NCBI GenBank assembly: GCA_029557915.1
Contig: JAKQHS010000004.1
Span: forward strand, 1 to 64,000
DNA from: Bacteroidota bacterium
GTDB lineage: Bacteria > Bacteroidota > Bacteroidia > Chitinophagales > Saprospiraceae
Length of the DNA: 64,000 nt
Reading direction: 5' to 3'
Position 1 is the first letter of the stretch. Each line of letters opens with the position of its first letter. A program made the position numbers and the translations under genes. The notes beneath the pieces were generated by a model. The model was not told where the DNA came from and did not search any database. It was given only the letters and a program-made list of their open reading frames with translations. Of the stretch, positions 50,901 to 58,784 are shown piece by piece.

Positions 50901-52301
50901 AAGGATGGGGATGTAGACAACCAGGATGATGATCTCACCGAAGGCGGCGCTGTTCCGGATTTTGGAGGCGCTTTTGTACACTTCTGCATCCATTTCAGCA
51001 CGGGTCAGTTCTGCTCCCGTCTTTCGCAGACCAAGATGGTGCATCGTAGCTTCCACAATGATTACCGCCCCGTCCACGATCAATCCAAAATCTATAGCCC
51101 CCAATGACATGAGATTGGCGCTGACACCGAAAACATTCATCATGCCGAGGGCAAACAACATGGAGAGGGGGATTGCGCTGGCTACGATCATGCCGGCTCT
51201 GAAGTTTCCTAAAAAAAGTACCAGGACAAAGATTACAATGAGTGCCCCCTCGATGAGGTTTTTCTCTACCGTGGAAATGGCCCTGCCAACCAGTTCGGTC
51301 CGGTCAAGGAAAGGCTCAATCACCACATCATCGGGAAGTGATTTTTGAATCTTTACCATTTTATCCTTTACCCTGCTGACCACTTCGGCACTGTTAGCTC
51401 CCTTGAGCATCAGGACGATTCCCCCGACGGCCTCTTTCTCTCCATTCCAGGAAATCGCCCCATAACGAATTGCGCTCCCGAAACGGACAGCGGCCAGGTC
51501 GCCAATCAAAATGGGCACGCCATTCGGTGCGTTTTTTACAACTATGCTCTTGACATCTTCCAGGGAAGTGACGAGCCCAATACCCCGGATGAAATAGGCA
51601 TTGGGTTTTTTATCGATATATGCCCCCCCGGTGTTTTCATTATTATTCTCCAGGGCAGCGAAGATTTCGGACATCGTTGTATTCATGGCCCGCAATCGAT
51701 CGGGTCGAACAGCCACTTCGTATTGTTTAAGCAATCCGCCAAAACTATTGACTTCAGCGACTCCCGGTGTCCCATACAGCTGGCGTGCGACGATCCAATC
51801 CTGCATGGTTCTCAAATCCATGGCATCGTATTTACCTGCGCTGCCTTCTTTGGGATGGATTACATATTGGTATATTTCTCCCAATCCGGTAGTGACCGGC
51901 GCCAATTCGGGAATTCCAAATCCGGGAGGAATTTGTTCTTCGGCCTCACGGATTTTTTCGCCCACGAGCTGCCGTGCAAACCAGATATTTACCTGATCTT
52001 CAAAAACAACGGTAACTACCGACAAGCCGAAACGAGAGATGGATCGCAGTTCAACGACATCCGGCAGATTGGCAAGTGATTTTTCTACCGGATAAGTGAC
52101 AAATTGTTCAACCTCCTGTCCGGCAAGAGTGGGACAGATGGTAATGATCTGGACCTGATTGTTGGTGATGTCCGGCACTGCATCAATCGGTAGTTTGGAT
52201 GCACTCCACAAGCCCCAGATGACAAGCGTTAAAGTCAGCAGGGCTATGATGATCTTATTTTTTATCGAAAAAAGGATGATGGAATTAAGCATGAAAGTCA
52301 A
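47946..52301 (-). CDS. CzcA/CusA-type heavy-metal RND pump fused to a TolC-type outer-membrane channel
   Basis: 1451 residues. About 1-1045 is a heavy-metal RND pump: RLPIDAVPDITNNQVQI-like opening (SKLPIDAVPDITNNQVQ), DFGLIVDGAVIIVEA with the proton-relay acid, and the duplicated membrane half ending VLPLLYMLFIPGHAGRR. A linker follows with a signal-peptide-like segment (MSILIIMSLPPMTAFAQ) and then about 380 residues of TolC/CzcC-type helical hairpin domain (SLDEAVRQAKASN, RAGEIDYVEYVQALN). The fusion is known from other Bacteroidota. The middle segment may be a 13th membrane helix or a cleaved signal, placing the channel part outside. It follows the DUF6660 gene on the same strand by about 90 bp. 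Confidence 0.93.
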   Translation of the reverse strand: MTFMLNSIILFSIKNKIIIALLTLTLVIWGLWSASKLPIDAVPDITNNQVQIITICPTLAGQEVEQFVTYPVEKSLANLPDVVELRSISRFGLSVVTVVFEDQVNIWFARQLVGEKIREAEEQIPPGFGIPELAPVTTGLGEIYQYVIHPKEGSAGKYDAMDLRTMQDWIVARQLYGTPGVAEVNSFGGLLKQYEVAVRPDRLRAMNTTMSEIFAALENNNENTGGAYIDKKPNAYFIRGIGLVTSLEDVKSIVVKNAPNGVPILIGDLAAVRFGSAIRYGAISWNGEKEAVGGIVLMLKGANSAEVVSRVKDKMVKIQKSLPDDVVIEPFLDRTELVGRAISTVEKNLIEGALIVIFVLVLFLGNFRAGMIVASAIPLSMLFALGMMNVFGVSANLMSLGAIDFGLIVDGAVIIVEATMHHLGLRKTGAELTRAEMDAEVYKSASKIRNSAAFGEIIILVVYIPILTLTGIEGKMFRPMAQTVGFAILGALILSLTYIPMMSAQFLSRKINHRKTIADRLMGWFNKIYSPVLQGAIRFKGLLVTATLVIFVFSIWLFSRLGGEFIPQLEEGDFAFHCILPTGSSLSQSIETSMQAERILRQFPEVKMVVGKTGSAEVPTDPMPPEASDMMIILKPKEEWTTTRDSKVLASRMLEALEAIPGIFFEANQPIQMRFNELMTGIRQDVAIKVFGENIDTLASLAPKVAELLTSVNGISSPQVERTIGLPQITIRHDRGRLANYGISIEEVNRTISAAFAGEKAGVVFENERRFDLVLRLDSAYRTSIEDVRELLVPTPSGSQIPISQVADVSFRQGPAQISRDDGKRRIVIGFNVLGRDVESVVQEIQTLLEDRLGLPEGYYYTFGGTFENLEKAKARLLLAVPAALALIFILLYFTFNSLKEAGLIFTAIPMSAIGGVFALWMRGMPFSISAGVGFIALFGVAVLNGIVLIATFNQLEKEGVHDLIQRVREGTKIRLRPVLMTALVASLGFLPMALSTGAGAEVQKPLATVVIGGLISATFLTLVVLPLLYMLFIPGHAGRRMRIKPVTMSILIIMSLPPMTAFAQENRPVSLDEAVRQAKASNLILKAGTYKITSLEALRPTAYDIPKTNLEMQLGQYNSVRFDQGFIFRQELPNPRNKQAGLSLVQANIRSAELAKAITENDLVYGVRSAWYEMVYLMEKQRVMESQDSILTQFVQAAELRLRTGETSVLERSTAISQSGEIRNQLAGVLADFEIARSRLQTLMVSQEWVAPPSGTPLEKRSFESTDAVEGNPVLAWYQQQVKISEAKVTVEQAKRAPDFTLGYLNQSLRSLAGVEPGYSLTDRFHVIQGGLAISLFGKSQKARIKAAEVDIEMAQANAEAQSWELKGALRQSLQLLERQRRSLDYFEQTALSSSGQILSAAQTSFRAGEIDYVEYVQALNRSYQVRSGYLDALNSYNQAVIRCQYLINQ

Positions 52302-52391
52302 AAGATTAAAATATTGAATAATGGAAAACCCGTTATTTGGTCCAAATAACCGGCTATCCCCTAAGCCTGTACGGTTGGCAGGGAGTGCTTT

Positions 52392-52733
52392 TTAACCCAG
52401 TTGACTTATGGGAGGGCGGAGTAGAGCTTTGAGAAAATCCGTTGAGACCGTCCCTTGATAATAAATTAATCCTTGTTTAGGTCCCATTGTGGTGAATTTA
52501 ATTCCCATGGGAACCAATTTAACGCTGAAGGAATGGGTACTGCAACAACTGCAAATACAGAAGGGAGAACACAGATCTTCGCAATCCTCGTGTTCCTGGT
52601 TACTGTGGCCATCTGTGGACAAGCTCCATCCCCTGTCTACGGTCTGTATTTCATGTCCGTGCTCGCCGTCACTGCATGGCAGGCAGGCCAGAGCAAGCAG
52701 ATATACACAAAAAACGCGAATAAACAGGATCAC
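52392..52733 (-). CDS. Small secreted Cys-rich protein (DUF6660-like)
   Basis: 113 residues. Signal sequence LIRVF-like hydrophobic stretch (FCVYLLALACLPCSDG), then a His/Asp-containing part (HSNQEHEDCEDLC) and the cluster SPFCICSCCSTH with five cysteines or more, ending in a hydrophobic strand region. I recognise the pattern as the DUF6660 family that sits upstream of czc genes in Bacteroidota. It may bind metal in the periplasm or sense it. It lies 90 bp before czcA-tolC and 36 bp after the cyclase gene, all on the same strand. Confidence 0.7.
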   Translation of the reverse strand: MILFIRVFCVYLLALACLPCSDGEHGHEIQTVDRGWSLSTDGHSNQEHEDCEDLCSPFCICSCCSTHSFSVKLVPMGIKFTTMGPKQGLIYYQGTVSTDFLKALLRPPISQLG

Positions 52734-52769
52734 CTCGCAAAAGTATATGAATATTCCGGAAGCTATCGT

Positions 52770-53978
52770 TTATATTCTGTGGACCACTTCCCATACATGC
52801 ATTTCCCCTTTCCCTTTAACCTGTACCGTACCCAGGGAAGTACAGGTAAAATGATCTTTCACCAGTTCATAAGTAGCCTGGGTGATCTGGATGAGGCCAC
52901 CGGTTCCGTGAGATTCCATCCGGGAGGCTATGTTTACGGAATCGCCCCAAAGGTCATAACTGAATTTTTTACTGCCAATGACGCCGGCGATCAGCGGGCC
53001 GGAGTTGATGCCAAAACGGAACTGCAGTTTCTTTCCTAAAAAATCGTGTTGCCTGATATAGTCCCGCATCTCTACCGCCATCGCGGTGAGGATGACGGCA
53101 TGGTCCTTCCTGGGCCTGGGGACGCCTGCCGCGGCCATATAACAGTCACCGATGGTTTTGATCTTTTCCACTCCGTATTTATCCGCCAGTTCATCGAATT
53201 TTTGAAAAACCGCGTTGAGCAATTCGATCAGTTCGGAAGGCGTCAGGGTTGCAGATACCGGGGTAAAATTCACCACATCGGCAAACAGGATGCTCGCGCT
53301 GTCGTAGTGTTCTGCGATGGTCTGGTGGCCTTGCTTTAATTTGGTGACGATTTCTTTGGGCAGGATATTCAGTAAAAGGGATTCGGACTTTTGTTGAAAA
53401 AGATTTTTTTCCCTTACAAAATAGGAGACCATTAAAAAAATCAAGGCTCCAACCGAACCCAGGTTGACCGTAAAGAAGAAATTGATTTGCCAGGTATTCA
53501 GATTGTTCCGGACATCAAGCCAGGGTTCGAGGAATCCGGAGACCAGAACGAGCAAGAGGTAAGCCATGAACCACCGCGGCGCCCGTTCCCGGGTGTCAAA
53601 CAACAAGGCGCCCAGGGGAGAAATCAAGCCCCATAAGATCACGGCGCTGCCCTTCACAAAACCCCCCAGGGCCAGCATAAGGAAAAAAGGCAGCAACAGG
53701 ATGAGCAACAGCTGACTGAACCGGAAAAATTCAAACCTCAGGTTTCGCCCGAAATACAATACGCTGAACAACGAAATGACGGAATAGGACAGGGGAATGA
53801 GGCCCGCCCGGATTTCTCCAAAGTAGAGGTAAAGGATGCCCCAACCGGCCCCGGCAACCATAAACGGGAAGGTAGAAAGTACGAGCAACGATTTTTGCAG
53901 CTTCAACTCCTCATCATCCCCCACGTCGGCCCCAATCCGGGCAAGGAAATGGAATATCTTGTCAAAACGGGAATCCAT
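52770..53978 (-). CDS. Membrane adenylate cyclase, class III
   Basis: 402 residues from ATG at 53978; a TTG start at 54068 is possible but its leader is unlike the family. Six hydrophobic helices (about 35-200) precede a cyclase domain (about 235-400). Metal aspartates are in LFADVVNF and IGDCYM, the ATP-selecting Lys and Asp in KIKTIGD and LWGDSVNIASR, all canonical, so it should make cAMP. The layout, a six-helix membrane part plus a C-terminal cyclase, is common in Bacteroidota. Its helix region has no recognised sensor. It reads toward the metal-efflux genes and could be cotranscribed with DUF6660. Confidence 0.88.
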   Translation of the reverse strand: MDSRFDKIFHFLARIGADVGDDEELKLQKSLLVLSTFPFMVAGAGWGILYLYFGEIRAGLIPLSYSVISLFSVLYFGRNLRFEFFRFSQLLLILLLPFFLMLALGGFVKGSAVILWGLISPLGALLFDTRERAPRWFMAYLLLVLVSGFLEPWLDVRNNLNTWQINFFFTVNLGSVGALIFLMVSYFVREKNLFQQKSESLLLNILPKEIVTKLKQGHQTIAEHYDSASILFADVVNFTPVSATLTPSELIELLNAVFQKFDELADKYGVEKIKTIGDCYMAAAGVPRPRKDHAVILTAMAVEMRDYIRQHDFLGKKLQFRFGINSGPLIAGVIGSKKFSYDLWGDSVNIASRMESHGTGGLIQITQATYELVKDHFTCTSLGTVQVKGKGEMHVWEVVHRI

Positions 53979-54083
53979 GGAAAAATCACACGAAGTTAAG
54001 GGAAAGCATGGTTCTGCCGGGCGGAGTGAACCCCGACCGCGGAGGCATTCGCCAGGGCCAATTAACAACTTATTTTAATTCAG

Positions 54084-54117
54084 TTTCGGTAAGACACCGG
54101 ATAAATGACTACCTTTG
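54084..54117 (+). promoter_or_regulatory. Promoter of typA
   Basis: TTTC at 54084-54087 and TACCTTTG at 54110-54117, spacer 22 nt. The -7 box is a perfect TAnnTTTG, the upstream box one base off. The leader to the typA ATG is about 24-30 nt. Confidence 0.6.
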
Positions 54118-54147
54118 CGCGCCTTTTCAGATCAAAATCAATCGATT

Positions 54148-55956
54148 ATGGATATCCGCAACATCGCCATCATAGCCCACGTAGATCATGGTAAAACCAC
54201 CCTGGTGGACCGGATCCTGCAATTGAGCAAGGTCTTCCGGGACAACGAGGAAACCGGGGAACTGATCATGGACTCCAACGAACTGGAAAGGGAAAGGGGC
54301 ATTACCATTTTCAGCAAAAATGCCTCCGTGGTGTACAAAGACACCAAAATAAATGTGATCGATACCCCCGGCCACTCCGATTTTGGCGGCGAAGTGGAGC
54401 GGGTGTTGAAAATGGCGGATGGGGTCTTGTTGCTGGTCGACGCTTTTGAAGGGACCATGCCGCAGACCCGTTTTGTGCTGCACAAAGCCCTGGAACTTAA
54501 TCTGAATCCCATCGTGGTCATCAATAAAGTCGATAAACCCAATTGCCGGCCGGAGGAAGTGCATGACCAGATTTTTGAATTGTTTTTTAACCTGGGCGCC
54601 ACCGAAAAACAACTTGATTTTCCCACTTACTACGGCTCCGGCAAACAAGGCTGGTTCAACGATTCCCTGACCCCGAGCCAGGACATCACCCCGCTGATGG
54701 AAGGCATTTTGAAATATGTGCCGGCCCCTGTGGTGGAAGAGGGAAATTTGCAAATGCAGCTGACTTCCATCGACTATTCCTCTTATCACGGGAGAATCGG
54801 GATCGGCAAGGTGAGCCGTGGAAGCATCAAAGAAAACCAGCCCGTCAGCCTGGTCCAGGCCAATGGGACCGTGAAGACCAGGATCAAAGACCTCTTTGTT
54901 TTTGAAGGCCTGGGCAAAAAGAAAACCAATGAGGTATTTGCCGGCGACATCTGTGCGGTCGTGGGCCTGGATTCTTTCAATATCGGCGACACGATTGCCG
55001 ACTATGAAAACCCGGAAGGCCTGCCCACCATCACGGTGGACGAACCGACCATGCACATGACTTTCAGCATCAACAACTCTCCTTTTTACGGGCGGGACGG
55101 CAAATACGTAACCTCCAGGCATTTAAAAGAAAGGCTGGCCAAGGAAACAGAAAAAAACCTTGCCCTGCGGGTGGAGGAATCGGGCAGTGCGGACACCATG
55201 CTCGTGTATGGACGCGGCATTTTGCATCTGGGAATCCTGATTGAAACCATGAGACGCGAAGGATATGAACTCTCGGTCGGACAGCCCAAAGTCATTGTAA
55301 AAATGATTGACGGCAAAAGGTATGAGCCCTTTGAACTGCTGGTGGTCGATGTTTTGCAGGAATACAGCGGTAAGGTGATCGACCTGGTGACTTCAAAAAA
55401 GGGCGAAATGCACGTGATGGAGACACGAAACGACATCCAGCACCTTGAATTTGAAATTCCGTCGAGAGGGCTTATCGGACTGCGTTCCAGGATCCTGGTG
55501 CAAACCGCAGGCGAGGCCATCATGTCCCACCGGTTTACAGAGTATAAACCCTGGAAAGGGCCTATGAGCGGAAGAATAAACGGGGTGTTGATTGCCAAAT
55601 CCATAGGGCAGGCTACGGCCTATTCCATAGATAAATTACAGGACCGGGGTTCCTTTTTTATTGAACCGGGCGATGAGGTATATACCGGGCAGATCATCGG
55701 CGAACATACCAAACCCGGTGATCTCGTCGTCAATGCCTGTGAACCTAAAAAATTAAGCAACGTAAGGGCTTCCGGTTCTGACGAGGCCGCGCGCATCTTC
55801 CCGAAGATCGACATGTCCCTGGAAGAATGTATGGAATATATTGAAGCGGACGAATGCATCGAAGTCACTCCGAAAAGCATCCGGCTGAGGAAGGTATTCC
55901 TGGGAGAGGAAGAAAGGAAAAAAGCTTCGAAGTCCGCCCAGATCGAGATGGCGTAA
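54148..55956 (+). CDS. typA: Translational GTPase TypA/BipA
   Basis: 602 residues from ATG at 54148 (MDIRNIAIIAHVDHGKTTL); the upstream open frame would start inside the promoter. G motifs: AHVDHGKTT, RGITIFSKN, DTPGHSDFGGEVER, NKVDKP. The C-terminal LTSKKGEM and MSHRFTEYKPWKG segments are specific for TypA/BipA, a ribosome-binding GTPase involved in 50S assembly and stress adaptation. Unlike the EF-G paralogue at 36 kb it keeps the catalytic His. The stop is followed at once by the TTAGCAAGTT repeat. Confidence 0.96.
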   Translation: MDIRNIAIIAHVDHGKTTLVDRILQLSKVFRDNEETGELIMDSNELERERGITIFSKNASVVYKDTKINVIDTPGHSDFGGEVERVLKMADGVLLLVDAFEGTMPQTRFVLHKALELNLNPIVVINKVDKPNCRPEEVHDQIFELFFNLGATEKQLDFPTYYGSGKQGWFNDSLTPSQDITPLMEGILKYVPAPVVEEGNLQMQLTSIDYSSYHGRIGIGKVSRGSIKENQPVSLVQANGTVKTRIKDLFVFEGLGKKKTNEVFAGDICAVVGLDSFNIGDTIADYENPEGLPTITVDEPTMHMTFSINNSPFYGRDGKYVTSRHLKERLAKETEKNLALRVEESGSADTMLVYGRGILHLGILIETMRREGYELSVGQPKVIVKMIDGKRYEPFELLVVDVLQEYSGKVIDLVTSKKGEMHVMETRNDIQHLEFEIPSRGLIGLRSRILVQTAGEAIMSHRFTEYKPWKGPMSGRINGVLIAKSIGQATAYSIDKLQDRGSFFIEPGDEVYTGQIIGEHTKPGDLVVNACEPKKLSNVRASGSDEAARIFPKIDMSLEECMEYIEADECIEVTPKSIRLRKVFLGEEERKKASKSAQIEMA

Positions 55957-55957
55957 C

Positions 55958-56006
55958 TGTTAGCAAGTTAGTAAGTTGGCAAGTTTGGCAAGTTAGCAAG
56001 TTGGTA
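55958..56006 (+). repeat. TTAGCAAGTT / GTAAGTTGGC array after typA
   Basis: Five to six AGTTAGCA/AGTTGGCA-like words begin 2 bp after the typA stop. A TTAATTCTTAATTCCTTAA stretch, the inverted GAATTAA repeat, follows near 56045-56068. The gap to the YdcF-like gene holds nothing else. Confidence 0.75.
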
Positions 56007-56076
56007 GAGCGTCTTGCATCTCCTATAGTCCGGGGATGTATTTCCATTTAATTCTTAATTCCTTAATTTTTTCATT

Positions 56077-56877
56077 TCATTCAATGTATCCCTTCAGTCG
56101 GTAAACGGCCGTGCCCACCCATTCCCTGAAAATGGCCTGCCACTCATCAAAACACCGGAGCTGGGGGAAAAAATATAAAGGAAGAGAGACTTTTTCCCAT
56201 TGCTGGTAATCGGCCGGATAGGGGACGAATGGAATGCCCTGTCGATGGAAACAGGCCGCGGCCCGGGGCATATGAAGAGCTGAAGTGATCAGGAGGACAG
56301 GAGCTCTAGTCCCGGGGCCTTCAATCGCGGGGGCCAGGGCCGAAAGGGAGTCCAACATTCGTTTCACATTCCTCGCGTTTTCAAAGGTGTTCCTGCTTGT
56401 AGATTCGGTCAGGATGGTGGAATCCGGCCAGTTGATTTCGGTTAAAAAGGCCTGGGAAAGGAGGCTCTCGGCTGCTTTGTCCCTTTGGAGCCCGCCTTCG
56501 CCCCCGCTCAAAATCAGTTTTCTGACCTTTCCGGAACCCATCAGTTCCATGCCTTCCGTCAACCGGTTGACATGATCGTTAAACTGGATCCGGTCCGGAA
56601 ACCCATTGTGGAGGCCAGCAAACCCCCCGCCCAGGACGACGGCGTATTCAAAGGGGGGGGAGATCGATTCCTGAAGGAGGGGTTTGGCTTCGATCCTCCG
56701 GTAAACCGTGTTGATCATTGCCCGGTTTCCAAAGATCATAAAAAGGATCAGCGAAAAAATACGCATGCTTTTTTTTAACCGGGCCGGTCTGACCAGGACA
56801 GAAAGGAGCAATAAGGCAAGGACCCAGTGGAATGGGTGAAGCAGAAAGGATAAGCCCTTTGAGGCCAGGTAATACAT
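56077..56877 (-). CDS. YdcF/ElyC-like DUF218 membrane protein
   Basis: 266 residues. Two hydrophobic helices at the N-terminus (WVLALLLLSVLVRPARL, IFSLILFMIFG), then the DUF218 domain: YAVVLGGGFAG, LILSGGEGGLQRDKAAES, DSTILTESTSRNTFENARNV, VLLITSALHMPRAAACF. Members such as ElyC and SanA affect envelope integrity and peptidoglycan precursor flow. It lies 7 bp after the LOG gene on the same strand. Confidence 0.85.
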   Translation of the reverse strand: MYYLASKGLSFLLHPFHWVLALLLLSVLVRPARLKKSMRIFSLILFMIFGNRAMINTVYRRIEAKPLLQESISPPFEYAVVLGGGFAGLHNGFPDRIQFNDHVNRLTEGMELMGSGKVRKLILSGGEGGLQRDKAAESLLSQAFLTEINWPDSTILTESTSRNTFENARNVKRMLDSLSALAPAIEGPGTRAPVLLITSALHMPRAAACFHRQGIPFVPYPADYQQWEKVSLPLYFFPQLRCFDEWQAIFREWVGTAVYRLKGYIE

Positions 56878-56884
56878 AGACGCC

Positions 56885-57475
56885 TTATTTGAGCGCGGCC
56901 CGTTCTATCGCATTGGTATGCCAGGACGGGGCCCGGAGTATCGCAGGGATCACTTCTTCGGGATGGGCCACCACCGACCACATCTCCGCGGAATCCGGAT
57001 TCATAAACCGCTCCTCAATGCATCTCTGCAACTGGGCAAGCAAAGGATCGTAAAAACCGACGGTGTTGAGGATGACGATGGGCTTATTGTAAAGGCCCAG
57101 CCTCTTCAGGGAAATGGCTTCCATCAGTTCCTCCAGGGTGCCGCTGCCGCCCGGCAGGGCCACCAGGGCATCCGCCCGGTCCATAAAACTTTTTTTGCGC
57201 TCATGCATGTCCCCCACGATATGCAATTCGGTGATGCCCCGGTGAGCCCATTCCACCTTCTCCATAAAATCAGGAATAATGCCGATCACTTTTCCGCCAC
57301 GGGCCAGTACCCGGTCTGCGATCCTGCCCATCAATCCCGTGGATCCGCCGCCGTAGATCAGCGTGATGTTTTGGGAAGCAAGCGCCTCCCCCAATCTTTC
57401 AGCAGCTTCAAAAAACCGGCTGTCAACCTGATTGCTCGAAGCGCAATAAACACAGACGGAGGATATGGTATTCAT
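56885..57475 (-). CDS. LOG-family nucleotide 5'-monophosphate phosphoribohydrolase
   Basis: 196 residues, TIGR00730 family. SVCVYCASSNQVDSRFF starts the Rossmann-like fold; LIYGGGSTGLMGRIAD and LVALPGGSGTLEELMEAI contain the PGGxGTxxE active-site motif with the catalytic Glu. Family members remove ribose phosphate from nucleotide monophosphates, including cytokinin precursors. The 5' region upstream of the ATG is made almost wholly of TTAGCAAGTT repeats. Confidence 0.92.
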   Translation of the reverse strand: MNTISSVCVYCASSNQVDSRFFEAAERLGEALASQNITLIYGGGSTGLMGRIADRVLARGGKVIGIIPDFMEKVEWAHRGITELHIVGDMHERKKSFMDRADALVALPGGSGTLEELMEAISLKRLGLYNKPIVILNTVGFYDPLLAQLQRCIEERFMNPDSAEMWSVVAHPEEVIPAILRAPSWHTNAIERAALK

Positions 57476-57479
57476 GGGA

Positions 57480-57548
57480 ACAAGTTAGCTAGTTTGTAAG
57501 TTAGCAAGTTTGTAAGTTAGCAAGATGGCAAGTTGGCAAGTGAGTTGT
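57480..57548 (+). repeat. TTAGCAAGTT array upstream of the LOG gene
   Basis: Seven to eight AGTTAGCA / AGTTTGTA / AGTTGGCA words cover nearly the whole upstream region of the minus-strand LOG gene. On the minus strand the unit reads CTAACTTG, one base short of the TAnnTTTG promoter box. The rest of the gap has CTCTGACCTCTAACC-type words. Confidence 0.75.
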
Positions 57549-57566
57549 TAAGCATAACTCTGACCT

Positions 57567-58610
57567 CTAACCTCTTCCGTCTAACCTCTGACCTCCGTGA
57601 TACCTCCCCTTGCTGAACTTGGTCCCGTTGAACACTTCGGTACGACGACCTTGTTTTTGTTCCTCCGGGCTTAATTGGATAAAGTCCGAGCATTTTTCAG
57701 AACAGCATCCCCTATGCTTTTCCGCGCAGGATTTGCATTGGATAAAAAGGAGGTGGCAGGCATCGTTGGCGCAATTGGTATGGTCGTCGCAGGGACTGCC
57801 GCATTGATGACAGCGGGCGATGACCTCCTCGCTGATCCGCTCCCCAAGCCGTTCGTCGAAAACAAAATTTTTCCCCAAAAAAAGGTTGGGAAGGCCTTTG
57901 GCGGCCGCATCGTGGCTGTATTTGATGATCCCTCCGTCCAGCTGGTACACTTGCTTAAAGCCGTGATGTTTCAGATACGCGCTGGCTTTTTCACACCGGA
58001 TCCCCCCGGTGCAATACATGATCACCGGCTGGTCTTTTTTGTCTTCCAGCAGGTCCTTCACGATGGGCAGGGATTCCCTGAAGGTGACCACCTGGGGTAG
58101 GAGGGCATTGCGGAAATGGCCCACCTCGCTTTCATAATGGTTGCGCATATCGACGATCACGCTTTCCGGGCGAAGGGCCAGGCGGTTGAAAGCTTCTGCA
58201 TCCAGGTGCACGCCGCTGCGGGTCACGTCAAAGGCAGGATCTTCAATGCCGTCCGCCACGATTTTCGGCTTCACTTTGATGATCAGGGCAAAGAAGGACC
58301 TCGCCTGGTGCTCCACGGCAAGGTTCAGGCGGATGTCGCGGAGGGCTTCCAGGTTTTGAAAAAGGGATTGCAGGGCTTCCAGGTTTTTTTCGGGAAGACT
58401 AATTTGTCCATTGATGCCTTCCTGTGCGATATAGATCCTTCCCTTCACGTCCAGGCGGTCCAGGTTTTGGTACAATTCGTTTCTGAAGGTCTCGGGTTGC
58501 CGGATGAATACGTAGCGGTAAAAGGACAAAACGATTCTGGATTCCCGTATGGAGGCGTATTTTTCTTTGAGTTCTTTCCGGTTCTGACGGTTGTGCAGCG
58601 GCTTGGCCAT
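57567..58610 (-). CDS. trhO: Rhodanese-domain tRNA uridine(34) hydroxylase TrhO
   Basis: 347 residues. The N-terminal acylphosphatase-like/UPF0176 domain has FYRYVFI and IAQEGINGQISLPEKN, the rhodanese domain has YCTGGIRCEKASAYLKHHGF with the active Cys at 200, and a Cys-rich C-terminus (CHQCGSPCDDH, CSEKCSDF) may bind zinc. TrhO hydroxylates U34 of certain tRNAs using oxygen. The C-terminal zinc-like tail is normal for the family in Bacteroidota. It follows the LOG gene after a repeat gap and is probably a separate transcript. Confidence 0.92.
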   Translation of the reverse strand: MAKPLHNRQNRKELKEKYASIRESRIVLSFYRYVFIRQPETFRNELYQNLDRLDVKGRIYIAQEGINGQISLPEKNLEALQSLFQNLEALRDIRLNLAVEHQARSFFALIIKVKPKIVADGIEDPAFDVTRSGVHLDAEAFNRLALRPESVIVDMRNHYESEVGHFRNALLPQVVTFRESLPIVKDLLEDKKDQPVIMYCTGGIRCEKASAYLKHHGFKQVYQLDGGIIKYSHDAAAKGLPNLFLGKNFVFDERLGERISEEVIARCHQCGSPCDDHTNCANDACHLLFIQCKSCAEKHRGCCSEKCSDFIQLSPEEQKQGRRTEVFNGTKFSKGRYHGGQRLDGRG

Positions 58611-58629
58611 AAGGAATGCAAAGATAAGG

Positions 58630-58672
58630 GGTTAGTGGGTTAGTTAATTAGTTGGCAAGTCGGCAAGTCGGA
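58630..58672 (+). repeat. GGGTTAGT / AGTTGGCAAGTCGGCAAGT short array upstream of trhO
   Basis: Four to five degenerate copies of the AGTTGGCA word family lie 20 bp before the trhO start on the opposite reading side. Confidence 0.65.
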
Positions 58673-58710
58673 TTGCAGGTATTTCCGACTTTCAGCTCAT
58701 AACAAAATTA

Positions 58711-58747
58711 AAAAGGGCTTCGCGGATGCAAAGCCCTTTTCTTTTTT
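58711..58747 (-). terminator. Terminator after susD
   Basis: AAAAGGGCTT(CGC) pairs with GC(A)AAGCCCTTTT around a 4-nt loop; the minus-strand RNA ends in a T-rich tract. It lies about 40 bp after the susD stop and is nearly symmetric, so it may act in both directions. Confidence 0.8.
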
Positions 58748-58784
58748 TAGGCCTTTTGAAACTTCGGCCCAAGGTGGGGTTCGA

